Shown one piece after another: positions 29,857 through 39,030 of a stretch of 64,000 nucleotides of DNA. The translations under genes were made by a program, and so were the position numbers. The stretch lies in the NCBI GenBank assembly GCA_033557465.1, contig CM066047.1, positions 8,448,234 to 8,512,233 on the forward strand. The letters are read 5' to 3'. This DNA comes from Ichthyophis bannanicus (lineage: Eukaryota > Chordata > Amphibia > Gymnophiona > Ichthyophiidae). Within the stretch, counting starts at the first letter, position 1, and each line of letters opens with the position of its first letter. The notes under the pieces were generated by a model. That model worked only from the letters and a program-made list of their open reading frames with translations, made no database searches and was not told where the DNA came from.

Positions 29857-30893
29857 ACCTTCAAGACTTTCATCTTTCCCAACCAGTGAAAGATATCCTT
29901 TCTGCCTCTAGGAAACCCTCTACCAGGCGTTCCTATGCTTTCAAATGGAAACGTTTTTCCATTTGGTGTGCTCAGCAGGGTCTTGACCCTCTGGCACTTC
30001 CTTTGAATTCTCTTCTTGATTATCTCCTGCATCTCTCCAATGCAGGCCTCAAGACGAATTCGGTAAGAGTCCATTTAAGTGCTATTGCAGCATCCTTGAA
30101 ACATATAAATGGACAACCTATCTCCTCTCATCCTCTTGTTGCAAGATTCATGAGAGGCCTGACTCTCACTAAACCTCCCATCAGACCACCCCCGGTCGCA
30201 TGGGATTTGAATCTAGTGCTCGGTCAACTTATGAAGCCACCTTTTGAGCCAATGTTTTCCACCTCCTTGAAATTTCTTTCCTGGAAGGTCATCTTCCTCA
30301 TTGCAGTCACTTCGGCTCGCCGCATCAGTGAGCTGCAGGCTTTAGTGGCTAATCCACCTTACACAAGATTTCATCATGATAAGGTGGTCCTTAGGACGAA
30401 TCCCCACTTTATGCCTAAAGTGGTCTCGCCTTTTCATCTTAATCAAGAGGTATATCTACCTGTCTTTTTTCCAGCTCCTCATGCATCCAATGCAGAGAGG
30501 AACCTTCATACTCTGGATTGTAAAAGAGCTCTCGCTTTTTACCTTAATAGGACTCAGCCACATCGAAAGTCTTCTCAACTTTTTGTGGCCTTTGATCCTT
30601 CCCATTTGGGACTTCCAGTCTCCAAGCGTACACTTTCCAATTGGATTGCTCAGTGTATTTCTTTTGCTTACCAGAGCAAAAACATTTCTCTGGAAGGCCA
30701 TGTCACTGCTCACAATGTGAGGGCCATGGCAACTTCTATGGCTCATCTGCACTCTGTTTCCATAGATCAGATCTGTCGAGCCGCTACCTGGGCCTCGGTT
30801 CATACCTTCACAGCCCATTACTGTTTGGACAAGGACTCCCGCCGGGATGCCTTGTTTGGCCAGGCTGTCCTCAAGCACCTGTTCCATTCCTAA
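28020..30893 (+). CDS. DIRS D tyrosine recombinase ORF (957 codons, overlaps RT ORF)
   Basis: ATG at 28020 lies inside the RT ORF (frame +2) and the frame is open to 30893. The recombinase domain occupies roughly residues 620-957: R768 in SARRISEL, H898 and R901 in AHNVRA, Y934 in AHYCLDKDSRRDA. These are the same positions as in copy A, so no net indel separates the two. The N-terminal two-thirds is a Ser/Pro/His-rich translation of the RT-coding DNA in another frame. Likely integrates the element's circular DNA. Intact. Confidence 0.88.
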   Translation: MGTNHNRTMDPLYHSRGLQTSFLQPSSPSYGETIQFSPISPNPVGSRGFLSSCPRGHRRGSSSSTRVRFLLPLFSHSKEDRGIQTNPRSERIEQISLQGEIQNAVSRHSPSLPPGSGLALFSRPTGCVYTYTHPSIPQKVSSLSVSGKTFPIQSTPLRSSLCSKSIHKMHGSRSRISKRHGNLCLPISGRLAHPSSNSVTGPDFPGPHKEPFAVSGTGSKPSQVPTHPYSISRIHRGPVGHHHCKGLPSTCSRPAPPEFGLPSSVQHSLDSQGNATPTGSYGLHSACGALCSSSYESSSMDPGHSVDSGVRSALRPNTNLRSSVLVPPLVDFHQESVVGGSISTIATPSNPHNRCLPNRVGSPSANSLHSGHLVSTGDHPSYQSSGTASNLPCPQGLPLPPSQPHCPSSDGQSGGHVLHKQTRRDGLSVALQRSSKTMGLRQRASDSPASSVSPRSSKLSGRQAQSSSAATRMVPTFGPNKPNLSGMGDPGHRPLCKSVECQTSPVLFQNSVSGSSGYGRLSPELESGIPICLSTHSFDSQDSVQTPEGSWNYDPHSSTLATPSVVPSTSTALPGILLGSGSCARPPVSGGGDFVAPKPQIPSPQCLVTEGLNLQDFHLSQPVKDILSASRKPSTRRSYAFKWKRFSIWCAQQGLDPLALPLNSLLDYLLHLSNAGLKTNSVRVHLSAIAASLKHINGQPISSHPLVARFMRGLTLTKPPIRPPPVAWDLNLVLGQLMKPPFEPMFSTSLKFLSWKVIFLIAVTSARRISELQALVANPPYTRFHHDKVVLRTNPHFMPKVVSPFHLNQEVYLPVFFPAPHASNAERNLHTLDCKRALAFYLNRTQPHRKSSQLFVAFDPSHLGLPVSKRTLSNWIAQCISFAYQSKNISLEGHVTAHNVRAMATSMAHLHSVSIDQICRAATWASVHTFTAHYCLDKDSRRDALFGQAVLKHLFHS

Positions 30894-30990
30894 ACAACTC
30901 CTGCCCACCTTCCCAGAATGGATGCCTGAGATCCATACGAAGATGGCGAACCTTTACAGGGGATCCCATGCATCTAAGCTAGGGAGTCCC

Positions 30991-31086
30991 CATATGTGAG
31001 GACTTATTCCTGCTTGTTCCTGGAGATAGCACAGTTACTTACCTGTAACAGGTGATCTCTGGGAACAGCAGGAATTAGTCCTCACA
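30991..31086 (+). repeat. Internal complementary region of DIRS D
   Basis: CTGCTTGTTCCTGGAGAT (complement of the left end) runs directly into AGCACAGTTACTTACCTG (complement of the right end), giving the circle junction in reverse orientation. Confidence 0.92.
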
Positions 31087-31166
31087 ACCCACCCACCTCC
31101 CCTAGGAGTTGTATCTTTTATCTATCTATCTTCCTGTCCTCTCTCTGTTGACTCAGCTATAAACTC

Positions 31167-31355
31167 GAAACTGAGGAGAGCTGTTCAGGAAGGCGGGAAG
31201 GCAGTGCGCATGTGCAGTGGGAGGTCCCAAAAGCTTCTATTCTAAGAAGCTGGGGAGCTTTCCCGCACGGGCTCCGTCGGTACCGACGTACCCATATGTG
31301 AGGACTAATTCCTGCTGTTCCCAGAGATCACCTGTTACAGGTAAGTAACTGTGCT
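31167..31355 (+). repeat. Right inverted terminal repeat of DIRS D with outward splice-donor sequence
   Basis: Mirror of 25751-25914, then CACCTGTTACAGGTAAGTAA and CTGTGCT. CAG (31338-31340) plus GTAAGT (31341-31346) matches the U1 consensus at all nine positions and points toward IMMP1L. Confidence 0.9.
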
Positions 31356-31372
31356 TTCCCTGTCCTGCTTCC

Positions 31373-33375
31373 CTTCCTCCATCCAGTATTTTCCTATCCC
31401 TTCCATGTCCACCAACTTCTCTGTGTCTCTATCCCCCATGTCCAACATTCCCTTATGTGCCTGTCCCCCCATGACCAGCATCTCCTCATGTGAATCTCTA
31501 CCCCTCATGTCCAACATACCTCCTATATCACTTCCCCCAATCCAGCATCTCCTCTGTATCTCTACCCCTGTGTCCAGCATGTCCTCCTCTGTCCCTATCA
31601 CCCTGATGTTCAGTATCTCCTCATTTGAATCTTTACCCCCCCATGTCCAACATACCCCCTATATCCCTTCCTCCCCCCAGTCCAGCATCTCCTCTGTATC
31701 TCTATGCACATGTCCTACATTCCCCTTATGTGCCTGTCTACCCATGTCCAGCATACCCCCATATCCCTTCCTCCCCCCTCCAGTCCAGCATCTCCTCATG
31801 TGTATCTCTACCCCGTGTCCAGCATACCCCCTCTGTCCCTATCTCCCCATGTCCAGCATCTCTTCTGTATCTCCACCCCTATGTCCTATCCCCCCATGTC
31901 CAGCATCTCCTCATGTGTATCTCTACCCCCATGTCCAGCATACCCCCTCTGTCCCTATCCCCTATGTCCAGCATCTCCTCTGTATCTCTAACCCCATGTC
32001 CAGAATAACTCCTCTGTCCCTATCCCCCATGCCCACCATCTCTGTATCTAGCATCCCCCCCCCATGTCCAGCATCTCCTCTGTATCTCTACCCCCATGTC
32101 CAGCATACTCCCTCTGTCCCAATCCCGCCCATGTCCAGCATCTCATGTGACTCTCTACCCCATGTCCAGCATATCCCCTCTATCCCTTCCCCCCTCCCAT
32201 GTCCAGCATCTCCTCATGTGTATCTCTACCCTCATGTCCAGCATACCCCCTCTGTCCCTCCCCCCCATGTCCAGCATCTCCTCATGTGTATCTCCAGCCC
32301 ATGTCCAGCATACCCCCTCTGTCCCTCCCCCCCTATGGCCAGCATCTCCTCATGTGTATCTCTACCCCCATGTCCAGCATCTCCTCATGTGTGTATCTAC
32401 CATGTCCAGCATACCCCCTCTATCTCTTCCTCCCATGTCCAGCATCTCCTCATGTGTATCTCTATTCCCTTGCCCAACATAACCCCTCTATCTCTTCCAC
32501 CCCACATGGCCAGCATACCCTCTCTGTCCCTGTCTCCCCCCATGTCCAGCATCTCCTCATGTGAATCTCTATCCCCCATGTCCAGCATACCCCCTCTATC
32601 CCTTCCCACCCCATGTCCATCATCTCCTCATGTGTATCTCTACCCCCATGTCAGCATACCCCCTCTGTCCCTATCCCCCCCATGTCCAGCATCTCCTCTG
32701 TATCTCTAACCCCATACCCAGCATACCCCCTCTGTCCTAATCCCCCTGTGCCCAGCATCTCCTCTGTATCTAGCATACTCCCTCTGTCCCTATCATTCCT
32801 CCATGTCCAGTATCTCCTCGTGTGTATCTCTACACCCATGTCCAGCATCTCATGTGAATCTCTACCCCCCATGACTAGCATACCCCCTCTATCCCTTCCC
32901 ACCCTATGTCCAGCATCTCCTGATGTGTATCTCTACCCCCATGCCCAGCATACCCCCTCTGTCCCTGTCCCCCCCCCCGTGTCCATTATCTCCTCGTATA
33001 TCTCTACCCCGTGTCCAGTATCTCCTCGTTTATCTCTACCCCCATGTCCAGCATTTCCTCGTGTATCTCTACCCCCTTGTCCAGCATCTTCTCATGTGTA
33101 TCTCTGCCCCCGTGTCCAGCAAACACCCTCTGTTTCCCCCCACCCCCGTGTCCAGTATCTCCTCTTGTGTATCTCTACCCCCGTGTCCAGCAAACACCCT
33201 CTGTCCCCCCCCCGTGTCCAGTATCTCCTCGTGTATCTCTGCCCATGTGTCCAGCATTTCCTCGTGTATCTATACCCCTTTGTCCAGCAAACACCCTCTG
33301 TCCTTATCCCTCTATGTCCAGCTTACTCCTTCTGCCTCTTTCCCCCACATGTCCAGCATCTCACCCCACATCCTC
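31373..33375 (+). repeat. Pyrimidine-rich minisatellite, about 2 kb
   Basis: Degenerate array of two alternating 33-35 bp half-units. One reads CATGTCCAGCATCTCCTC plus ATGTGTATCTCTACCC; the other reads CATGTCCAGCATACCCCC plus TCTGTCCCTATCCC. The composite period is about 68 bp. Open frames across it are products of the repeat (Ser/Pro/Cys/Ile-rich) and not genes. Half-units shorten toward 33000-33300, where CGTGTCCAG variants dominate. Confidence 0.9.
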
Positions 33376-33416
33376 ATATCCAGCTGACAGCACCCCCTCA
33401 CCCCCTCCCCCCCTCC

Positions 33417-33690
33417 GCTGCCTGCCCTTGCCCCGCCACCGCTTTTCCTGTTCCCCTAGTGGTGGTGACAGAGGATCTCCCAATAAAAGAAACAAAACGC
33501 AGATCTTTGTGACTGCACGCTTGCATGGCTGGTCTGACACATGCTCACATCAGAGGAGGGAGGGACCAGACCAGCCATGCAAGTGTGAAGTTTCAAAGAC
33601 CCGCATTTTGTGTTGGAAGTCTGCCGTCGCTGCCACCAAGGGGGAACAGGAAAAGTGGGGGCAGGGCAAAGGCAGGCAGCGTGGGATGGG
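33417..33690. repeat. Imperfect foldback (inverted repeat) at the end of the minisatellite
   Basis: The left arm (CTGCCTGCCCTTGCCCCGCC … TTGCATGGCTGGTCTGACAC) pairs with the right arm (GACCAGACCAGCCATGCAAG … GCAGGGCAAAGGCAGGCAGC). Arms are about 125 bp with mismatches and small indels, centre near 33555. It could form a long hairpin. It may be part of a decayed non-autonomous DNA transposon. Confidence 0.75.
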
Positions 33691-34298
33691 GGGAGGAACT
33701 GAGGCAGTGGTCGGCAGAAAACTGGCCCGTCATTTGCTAGTTTTAACGTCCTGCTGGCCAACAGCCTACAGCTCATAAAAACAGTCAGGCAGCCTTAAAC
33801 CAGTGTGTTGGCAACCCTATCCCAACTTATCTGTGAATTTAAGTACATTTACGATTACATACAGTTTTACAAAGAAAACAGGCATATGTATAGAGGACAG
33901 TAAGAGAAACAGTGTGCGTCCTGCATCTGGCAGGGAAACACAGGGATTCTGTGTCCGTTGTGAGGGCTACCGACATTGATGCTCTTTTTCCCCTGTAATT
34001 TTTGCTAGGCATGTCCACAAGTTTTCAGGTAAAATTAGATTTGTAATAAAGTAGCCACGGATTATCCCAGTGATGGGTGCTGTTGAGGTCAGGTGAGTTG
34101 TGCTTAGCAGTTTCTTGCAATTCTGAAACCAAATTGTTATTTATACAATTTCATGCTGGTAATGTGCTTGCCACTTATTACCTGTTCTGATTGGTTGATG
34201 GTAGTAATTTTAGTGTGAGATCTGCTACTGTTTATATATTGTTAATTTCACCAATCCAGATGTTCTCTTTTTGCTTTGGTTATGATTTGTGTTCCCAG
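33691..34298 (+). other. Intron upstream of the IMMP1L exon
   Basis: AT-rich DNA without recognised coding content. A hAT-like terminal word (CAGTGTGTTGGCAACCCTA) sits at about 33801-33819, but no partner was found. The last 35 bases before the exon hold a T-rich tract (TGTTCTCTTTTTGCTTTGGT) and CCCAG, a good 3' splice site. Confidence 0.55.
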
Positions 34299-34425
34299 AG
34301 GTGATATTATAATAGCAAAAAGTCCAAATGATCCAAAAACAAACATCTGCAAGAGAGTTATTGGCTTGGAAGGAGATAAAGTGTGTGTGAGCAATCCTTC
34401 AGATCTCCTCAAGAAACACAGCTAT
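34299..34425 (+). CDS. IMMP1L: Internal coding exon of IMMP1L (mitochondrial inner membrane peptidase subunit 1)
   Basis: The 127-nt exon is bounded by TTCCCAG (acceptor, AG at 34297-34298) and TAT|GTAAGT (donor at 34426). It enters in phase 2, its first base completing the Arg codon of RGDI, and leaves in phase 0 after Tyr. The peptide runs GDIIIAKSPNDPK, then ICKRVIGLEGDK, then HSY. This is the S26 signal-peptidase block with the catalytic Lys (first Lys of KRVIG) and the GD pair; the catalytic Ser lies in an upstream exon outside the window. Known role: with IMMP2L it removes sorting signals from proteins at the mitochondrial inner membrane. The close match to vertebrate IMMP1L and the intact splice sites argue for a live exon, not a retrocopy. 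Confidence 0.88.
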
Positions 34426-35030
34426 GTAAGTTTTTTATACTTTGATTCAATAATTTTCTTTAACAATATTCTAGAAAATCTGCTCTGCCATTTTATCCGG
34501 GTGTAAATCATAGTATTCAAAGATAAATGGGGTACCTTTCCCTGGTTACTTTTACATTTGCACAGCCAACTCTGCAGTGGAATGTACTGCTACATCTACC
34601 TTCTAAAATTGGATAGGTACATTTTGATCGTTCATATGGCCAGACTTGTGCAGGTAACATTAACCAGTTGCAACTGAATATCTTCCTAACTGGCTAAAAT
34701 ACCTAGTCCAGGAATGCCTTGAGCTGGGCCTTTTTTTGCCTAGTTAAATTCTGCGGCTTTTGCCCTTAACCACACTGATTTAGGAAATTAGAAGGACCAA
34801 AATTTTAAATCAGGTTTGTGTAAAACATTGACCTCATACATAGTAGATTATCACATGTAAATGCCAATTGACCAATCTAGTCACCTTATTACCAAGTATG
34901 TATTGGATTTAGTGAGAAAATGGTAATACTTTCTATAACCTAATTCAGCTCCCTGACATTTTGCCATTTAGGAAGGTCTTCTCTGTGTATTTTAAATCTG
35001 GCCTACAGATTACAGCATTTGAAGTATTTT
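34426..35030 (+). other. IMMP1L intron, apparently unique sequence
   Basis: AT-rich, no recognised repeat or coding content up to the CR1 fragment at 35031. Begins with the consensus donor GTAAGTTTTTTATAC. Confidence 0.55.
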
Positions 35031-35615
35031 CAGGATATAGCGTTATTAGAAAAGGTTCAGACAGAGAAGAGCCACCAAAATGGTAAAGGGGATGGAAGGA
35101 TACTCCTATGAAGAAAGGCTAAAAAGGTTAGGGCTCTTTAACCTGGAAAAGAGACGGCTGAGGGGAGATATGATAGAGGTCTATAAATTAATGAACGGAG
35201 TGGAACAGGTAAACATAGATCGATTGTTTACATTATCAGAATATAGAAAGACTAGGGGACATGCAGTGAAGCTACAGGGTAAACTATTTAAGACTAATAA
35301 GAGAAAATATTTTTTCACTCAACGTGTAATCAAACTCTGGAATTTGTTACCAGAGGATGTAGTAAAGGCTGTTAGTGTAGCTGGGTTTAAAAAAGGTTTG
35401 GACAAGTTCCTGGAGGAAAGGTCCATAAATCATTATTTTAAGAAGGGACCCAGGATATCAATGCTTGACCCAATACAAGCATTGCGGAACCTGTGTCTTT
35501 TGGGGAAACTGCTAGGTACGTATGACCTAGATTGGCCACTGTTAGAAACAGGATACTAGGCTTGATGGACCTTGGTCTGACCCAGTATGGCATATCTTAT
35601 ATTCTTATTGTCTGA
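35031..35615 (+). mobile_element. CR1 LINE 3' fragment (subfamily a)
   Basis: The frame at 35080-35559 encodes the CR1 ORF2 C-terminus (YSYEERLKRLGLFNLEKRRL, RGDMIEVYKLMNG, KYFFTQRVIKLWN.LP). The 3' UTR ends CTTGATGGACCTTGGTCTGA then CCCAGTATGGCATATCTTAT. Severely 5'-truncated. A frameshift near 35055 separates ALLEKVQ from the rest. Confidence 0.88.
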
Positions 35616-35973
35616 GCAGGAAATGCTCTTTTTTTTATCTATGTAAATATTGTATGGTTGTATTATGAAATTTGCTTTGAACTATTATTGGTATGTTTAT
35701 ATAAAAAAATGGGGCCTGCCTATAAGATTGATTTTTATCAAATCACAATCTTCCTTTCCCTTAACACAAATTTTTGAAGTGAGTTGTGTTCCCAAAGGAC
35801 TTCTGCAGATCATTCTTCTTCCAGGTACCTGTTAGACCTTCCCCACAGACTTTTGCAGAGTCACATTTTGCATCAGTGTGTGTTAAGCATTCAAGGACCC
35901 AGCCAGATTAGGACTGATGATCAGTTCTAGTGAGCAGCTGAACTGCTAGGTACAGAGCATGTCCGTCTTTTAG
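35616..35973. other. Intronic spacer, nothing recognised
   Basis: AT-rich DNA between two oppositely oriented CR1 fragments. I see no coding or repeat signature. Confidence 0.4.
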
Positions 35974-36192
35974 CCTCTCTTCATAGGGGTATCCTTCCAT
36001 CCCCTTTACCATTTTGGTGGCTCTTCTCTGTACCTTTTCTAATAACGCTTTATCCTTTTTAAGATATGGTGACCAGAATTGCACACAATATTAAAGGTGT
36101 GGTCGCACCACGGAACGATGCAGAGGCATTATAATATCCTTTGTTTTATTTTCCATTCCTTTCCTTATGATACCTAGCATTCTATTTGCTTT
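35974..36192 (-). mobile_element. CR1 (subfamily a) fragment, outer piece 1
   Basis: Minus-strand CR1 ORF2 region matching the first lines of 35031-35615 and 55500-55740 (the KGMEGY.YEERL region back to the IRKGMENK.KDIIMPLYRS equivalents). It ends at ATTCTATTTGCTTT, where another CR1 is inserted, and resumes at about 40040 with GCTTTCTTGGCTGCC. Confidence 0.8.
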
Positions 36193-36899
36193 ACATAGAA
36201 ACATAGAAATATGACGACAGAAAAAGACCACATGGCCTATCTAGTCTGTCCTTCCATAACAACTACAACAGTCCCCTTTTTACCTTTAGAGATCCTCTGT
36301 GTTTGTCCCATGCTTTTTTGAATTCAGTTACTGTCCTCATCTCTACCACCTCCACTGGGAGACTATTCCACGGATCCACTACTCTTTCCGTAAAGAAATA
36401 TTTCCGCATATCACTCCTGAATCTATCTCCCTTCACCCTCATCCCATGTCCCCTCGTAGCAGAACTTGCTTTCATTTGAAAGAGGCTCTCTCCCTGAACA
36501 TTTATGCCACGGAGGTATTTAAACATCTCAATCATATCACCTCTATCCCAACCTTTCCTCTAAGGTGTACATATTAAGATCCTTCAGTCTGTCCTCATAT
36601 GCTTTATAATGAAAAGCACTAATCATTTTAGTAGCCACCCTCTGCACCGACTCCATCCTGTTCACATCCTTTTGAAGGTGCGGTCTCCAGAATTGCACAC
36701 TATACTCCAAATGAGGTCGCACCAAAGACTTATACAGAGGCATTATCACCTCCTTTTTTCTGCTAGCCATTCCTCTTCGTATGCACCCAAGTTTTTGCCG
36801 TCGCCTTTTCTACCTGTTTAGCTACTTTAAGATCATCAGACACAACCATGCCTAGGTCCCGCTTTTCTTTAGTGGACAAAAGTACTTCACCCTCTATAC
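36193..36899 (-). mobile_element. CR1 (subfamily b), 3' part, left of hAT insertion
   Basis: Minus-strand LINE. The 3' tail lies at 36193 (complement of CATGTGGTCTTTTTCTGTCG plus TTTCTATG repeats). The C-terminal coding remnants at 36263-36535 and 36543-36770 carry RMESVQRVATKMI, YTLEER and KYFFTERVVDPWNSLP. The element continues at 39031 beyond the hAT insertion. Confidence 0.87.
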
Positions 36900-37899
36900 C
36901 AGGGGTCTCAAACTCAAATTGCTTTGAGGGCCAAATGAGGACTTGTAGAGTAACCCGGGGGCCGCACAAGACGCAGGCCTCATTTGCATAAGGGCATCAT
37001 TTGCATAAATATTTGCATAATGTTACCATACACTAACTTTTAGTAAACATGCCTCTTAATGAGTGTATGGATAAAGAAAGACTAAAATATTTCTACATTA
37101 CTATAAACCAGTGCCAACCGCCAGGCACATTAGGAACTACTAGAAACACTGCTCATTTAGAACCCATAGCAAACCTGCCGTGTCCTAACAGCACTACCAG
37201 GACTCACAAAGCACCATACCCTAACTATCAAAAGGCAACACTGCAAATATTAAATCAACACATTTCAGAGAATAACAATACATGACCTACTCGGGAAAGA
37301 GAACAAGTGGCAATGTCAAATAGGAATTACATAAACAGAATACCTCAGCTCAGTTACACATGCAGAACATACACCATCACCAAACAAGGAATCACAATTT
37401 AGAAACAGGAAGACAATTAAACTGGGAACCCCAAAAGCCAAACTTAGAATGTACAACACTGTAGAAATAAAACTATACATTGATTTCCTCTTGTATTAAA
37501 TAAAGTGCAGACGTTAAAGATGCACATTTCCAAGAGCTGACATATTTCAGTTAATAAATTCAAAATAAAGAGATATTTTTCTATCTTTTGTGCATTTTTT
37601 TTCAGTTGCAATTGTTCCATTCACTTTCTTCTGGTTTCTTTGTGTCTTCTGCTAACTCTCCATCGTCTGCTGTCCATTTGTCCTTTCTTCTTTCCTAGTT
37701 TTTTTCCATTCTCTCTACATCTGCTTTAACATACTAATCATTCTCCTTTTGCTCTTTCCTCATTCCTATTTCATCCACTCAAATTTTACCCCTCCATCCT
37801 CAATCCCCACTTACTCTCCCAATACCCGGCCAATTGTAGATTTTTCTTCCCTCCCACACAAAATATATTTCCCCTCTCCATTTCACTCTCCCAGCCCCA

Positions 37900-38510
37900 T
37901 CCCATTCTAATCGTCCCCCAACATCAACTCCCTTCTAGCTCCTGCCCCACCCAGCATCCGCTCCCTTCTAGTCCCCGCATCATCAGCCCATTTCCAGTCC
38001 TAGCTCCCTCCCCTCACAGCCCATTTCCTTTCCAAGCCCCCCGCCCCATCAGCCCATTTCCATTCCAAGCCCCCTTCCACTCAGCCCATTACCATTCCAA
38101 GACCCTGTCCCCATCAGCTATTTGCAGTTCAAGCTCCCCCTTCTACTCGGCCCATTTCCAGTCATAGCACCCCCCCCCAGTCTATTACCAGTTCTAGCCC
38201 CCCCCTAGCCCATTATCGGTCCTAAGCCCACCAACAGCCCACTTCCAGGCCTAACCCTTCCATCGCCCTATCTTCATTCTTAGCCCCCCCATAACCCCAT
38301 TTCAGTCTTAGCCCCCCAATCAGACCACCTCCAGTCCTAACCCCCATCTGTCCATTACCAGTCCTAACCCCCATCACCCCATTTTCAGTACTACCCCCCC
38401 AGCCACACATCAAGTCCTGCTCCCCCCCCCACATCGTCCTGCTCCCCCCCCCCATCAAGTCCTGCCCCCTCCCCATCAAGTCCTGCCCCCTCCCTCCCCC
38501 CCCCCCCGGG
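37900..38510. repeat. C-rich degenerate tandem array inside the hAT element
   Basis: Repeated words CAGCCCATTTCC, CCAGTCCTAGCCCCC and CATCAAGTCCTGCTCCCC at irregular spacing of about 30-45 bp, becoming poly-C near 38490-38508. Open minus-strand frames across it are low complexity. Confidence 0.65.
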
Positions 38511-38535
38511 AAAATTAAACTTAAAAAAAAAAACA

Positions 38536-38935
38536 GCTTCTGCTGCTGCTGCCGCCGCTGCCGTGGCCAGCAATAGCAGCAATATCGCAAGTCCCGCGGG
38601 CTCCGCCCCCCCCCCCTCCTTCCTTCCTTCCTGCTTGCCTGCCAGCCAGTTCTCCGCTTCGGCTTTCAGAGCCGCGAAGGGAGAGCTTCTCCCTCGTCAC
38701 TCTGTTCAGCCCGCTGGGGCAGATGGGAAATTTCCCATCTGCCCCAGCGGGCTGAACAGAGTCGCGAGGGAGAAGCTCTCCCTTCGCGGCTCTGAAAGGC
38801 GAAGCCGAAGCGGAGAACTGGCAGGCAAGCAGGAAGGAAGAAGGGGGGGGGGGAGCGGAGCGGAGCGGAGCCCGCGGGACTTGTGATATTGCTGCTATTG
38901 CCGGCCACGGCAGCGGCGGCAGCAGCAGCAGAAGC
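38536..38935. repeat. Near-perfect palindrome with ~200-bp arms and no spacer
   Basis: The centre lies between 38730 and 38731 (CAGATGGGAAA|TTTCCCATCTG). Outward, the arms match through GCCCCAGCGGGCTGAACAGA, GCTCTCCCTTCGCGGCTCTG, GCGGAGAACTGGC, the CAAGCAGGAAGG region and CCCGCGGGACTT, to GCAGCAGCAGAAGC, with few mismatches. An A-run flanks the left side and a T-run the right, extending the symmetry. It would form a very stable hairpin or cruciform. Confidence 0.9.
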
Positions 38936-39030
38936 CGGGGTGTTTTTTTTTTTCCCCCTTGCATCGCGGGCCGCACAAAGGTCTCTCGCGGGCCGCATGC
39001 GGCCCGCGGGCCGCGTGTTTGAGACCCCTG

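Larger units (their letters stand above)
25751..31355 (+). mobile_element. DIRS element D, complete ends, intact enzymes (AT-richer subfamily)
   Basis: A 5.6 kb element with terminal repeats 25751-25914 and 31167-31355, an internal complementary region at 30991-31086, a broken gag (26128-27932), an open RT/RNase H/MT frame (27934-29856) and an open recombinase frame (28020-30893). Boundaries are set by the circle-junction sequence GTGCT+ATCTCC. It stands in the same orientation as the IMMP1L exon and about 2.9 kb upstream of it. Confidence 0.93.
36900..39030. mobile_element. Non-autonomous hAT-type DNA transposon with 8-bp target duplication
   Basis: Ends are CAGGGGTCTCAAAC at 36900 and GTTTGAGACCCCTG at 39030. 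The flanking 8-mer CTCTATAC is perfectly duplicated (36892-36899 and 39031-39038) inside a CR1. GGGCCGCA-rich subterminal sequence is present on both sides. No transposase motif is visible. The interior holds an AT-rich part, a C-rich degenerate array of CAGCCCATTTCCAGTCCTAG-like units (about 37900-38510), and a palindrome of about 400 bp. Confidence 0.92.

Noticed and set aside
31351..32709. A 452-codon open frame and several others across the pyrimidine minisatellite
   Set aside because: All are translations of a degenerate 33-35 bp repeat in several frames at once (Ser/Pro/Cys/Ile-rich). Openness follows from the repeat having few stop words, and there is no domain or start context.
31373..33375. 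CRISPR-like array
   Set aside because: The repeats are degenerate and contiguous with no unique spacers, and the sequence is vertebrate. It is a minisatellite.
33801..33819. Right end of a hAT element (CAGTGTGTTGGCAACCCTA)
   Set aside because: The word resembles a hAT terminus, but no matching left end or target duplication was found, so it is mentioned only as context.
34276..34506. Reading the IMMP1L exon as a standalone 76-codon gene
   Set aside because: The N- and C-terminal parts of that frame lie outside consensus splice sites and have no resemblance to the peptidase. Only 34299-34425 is supported.
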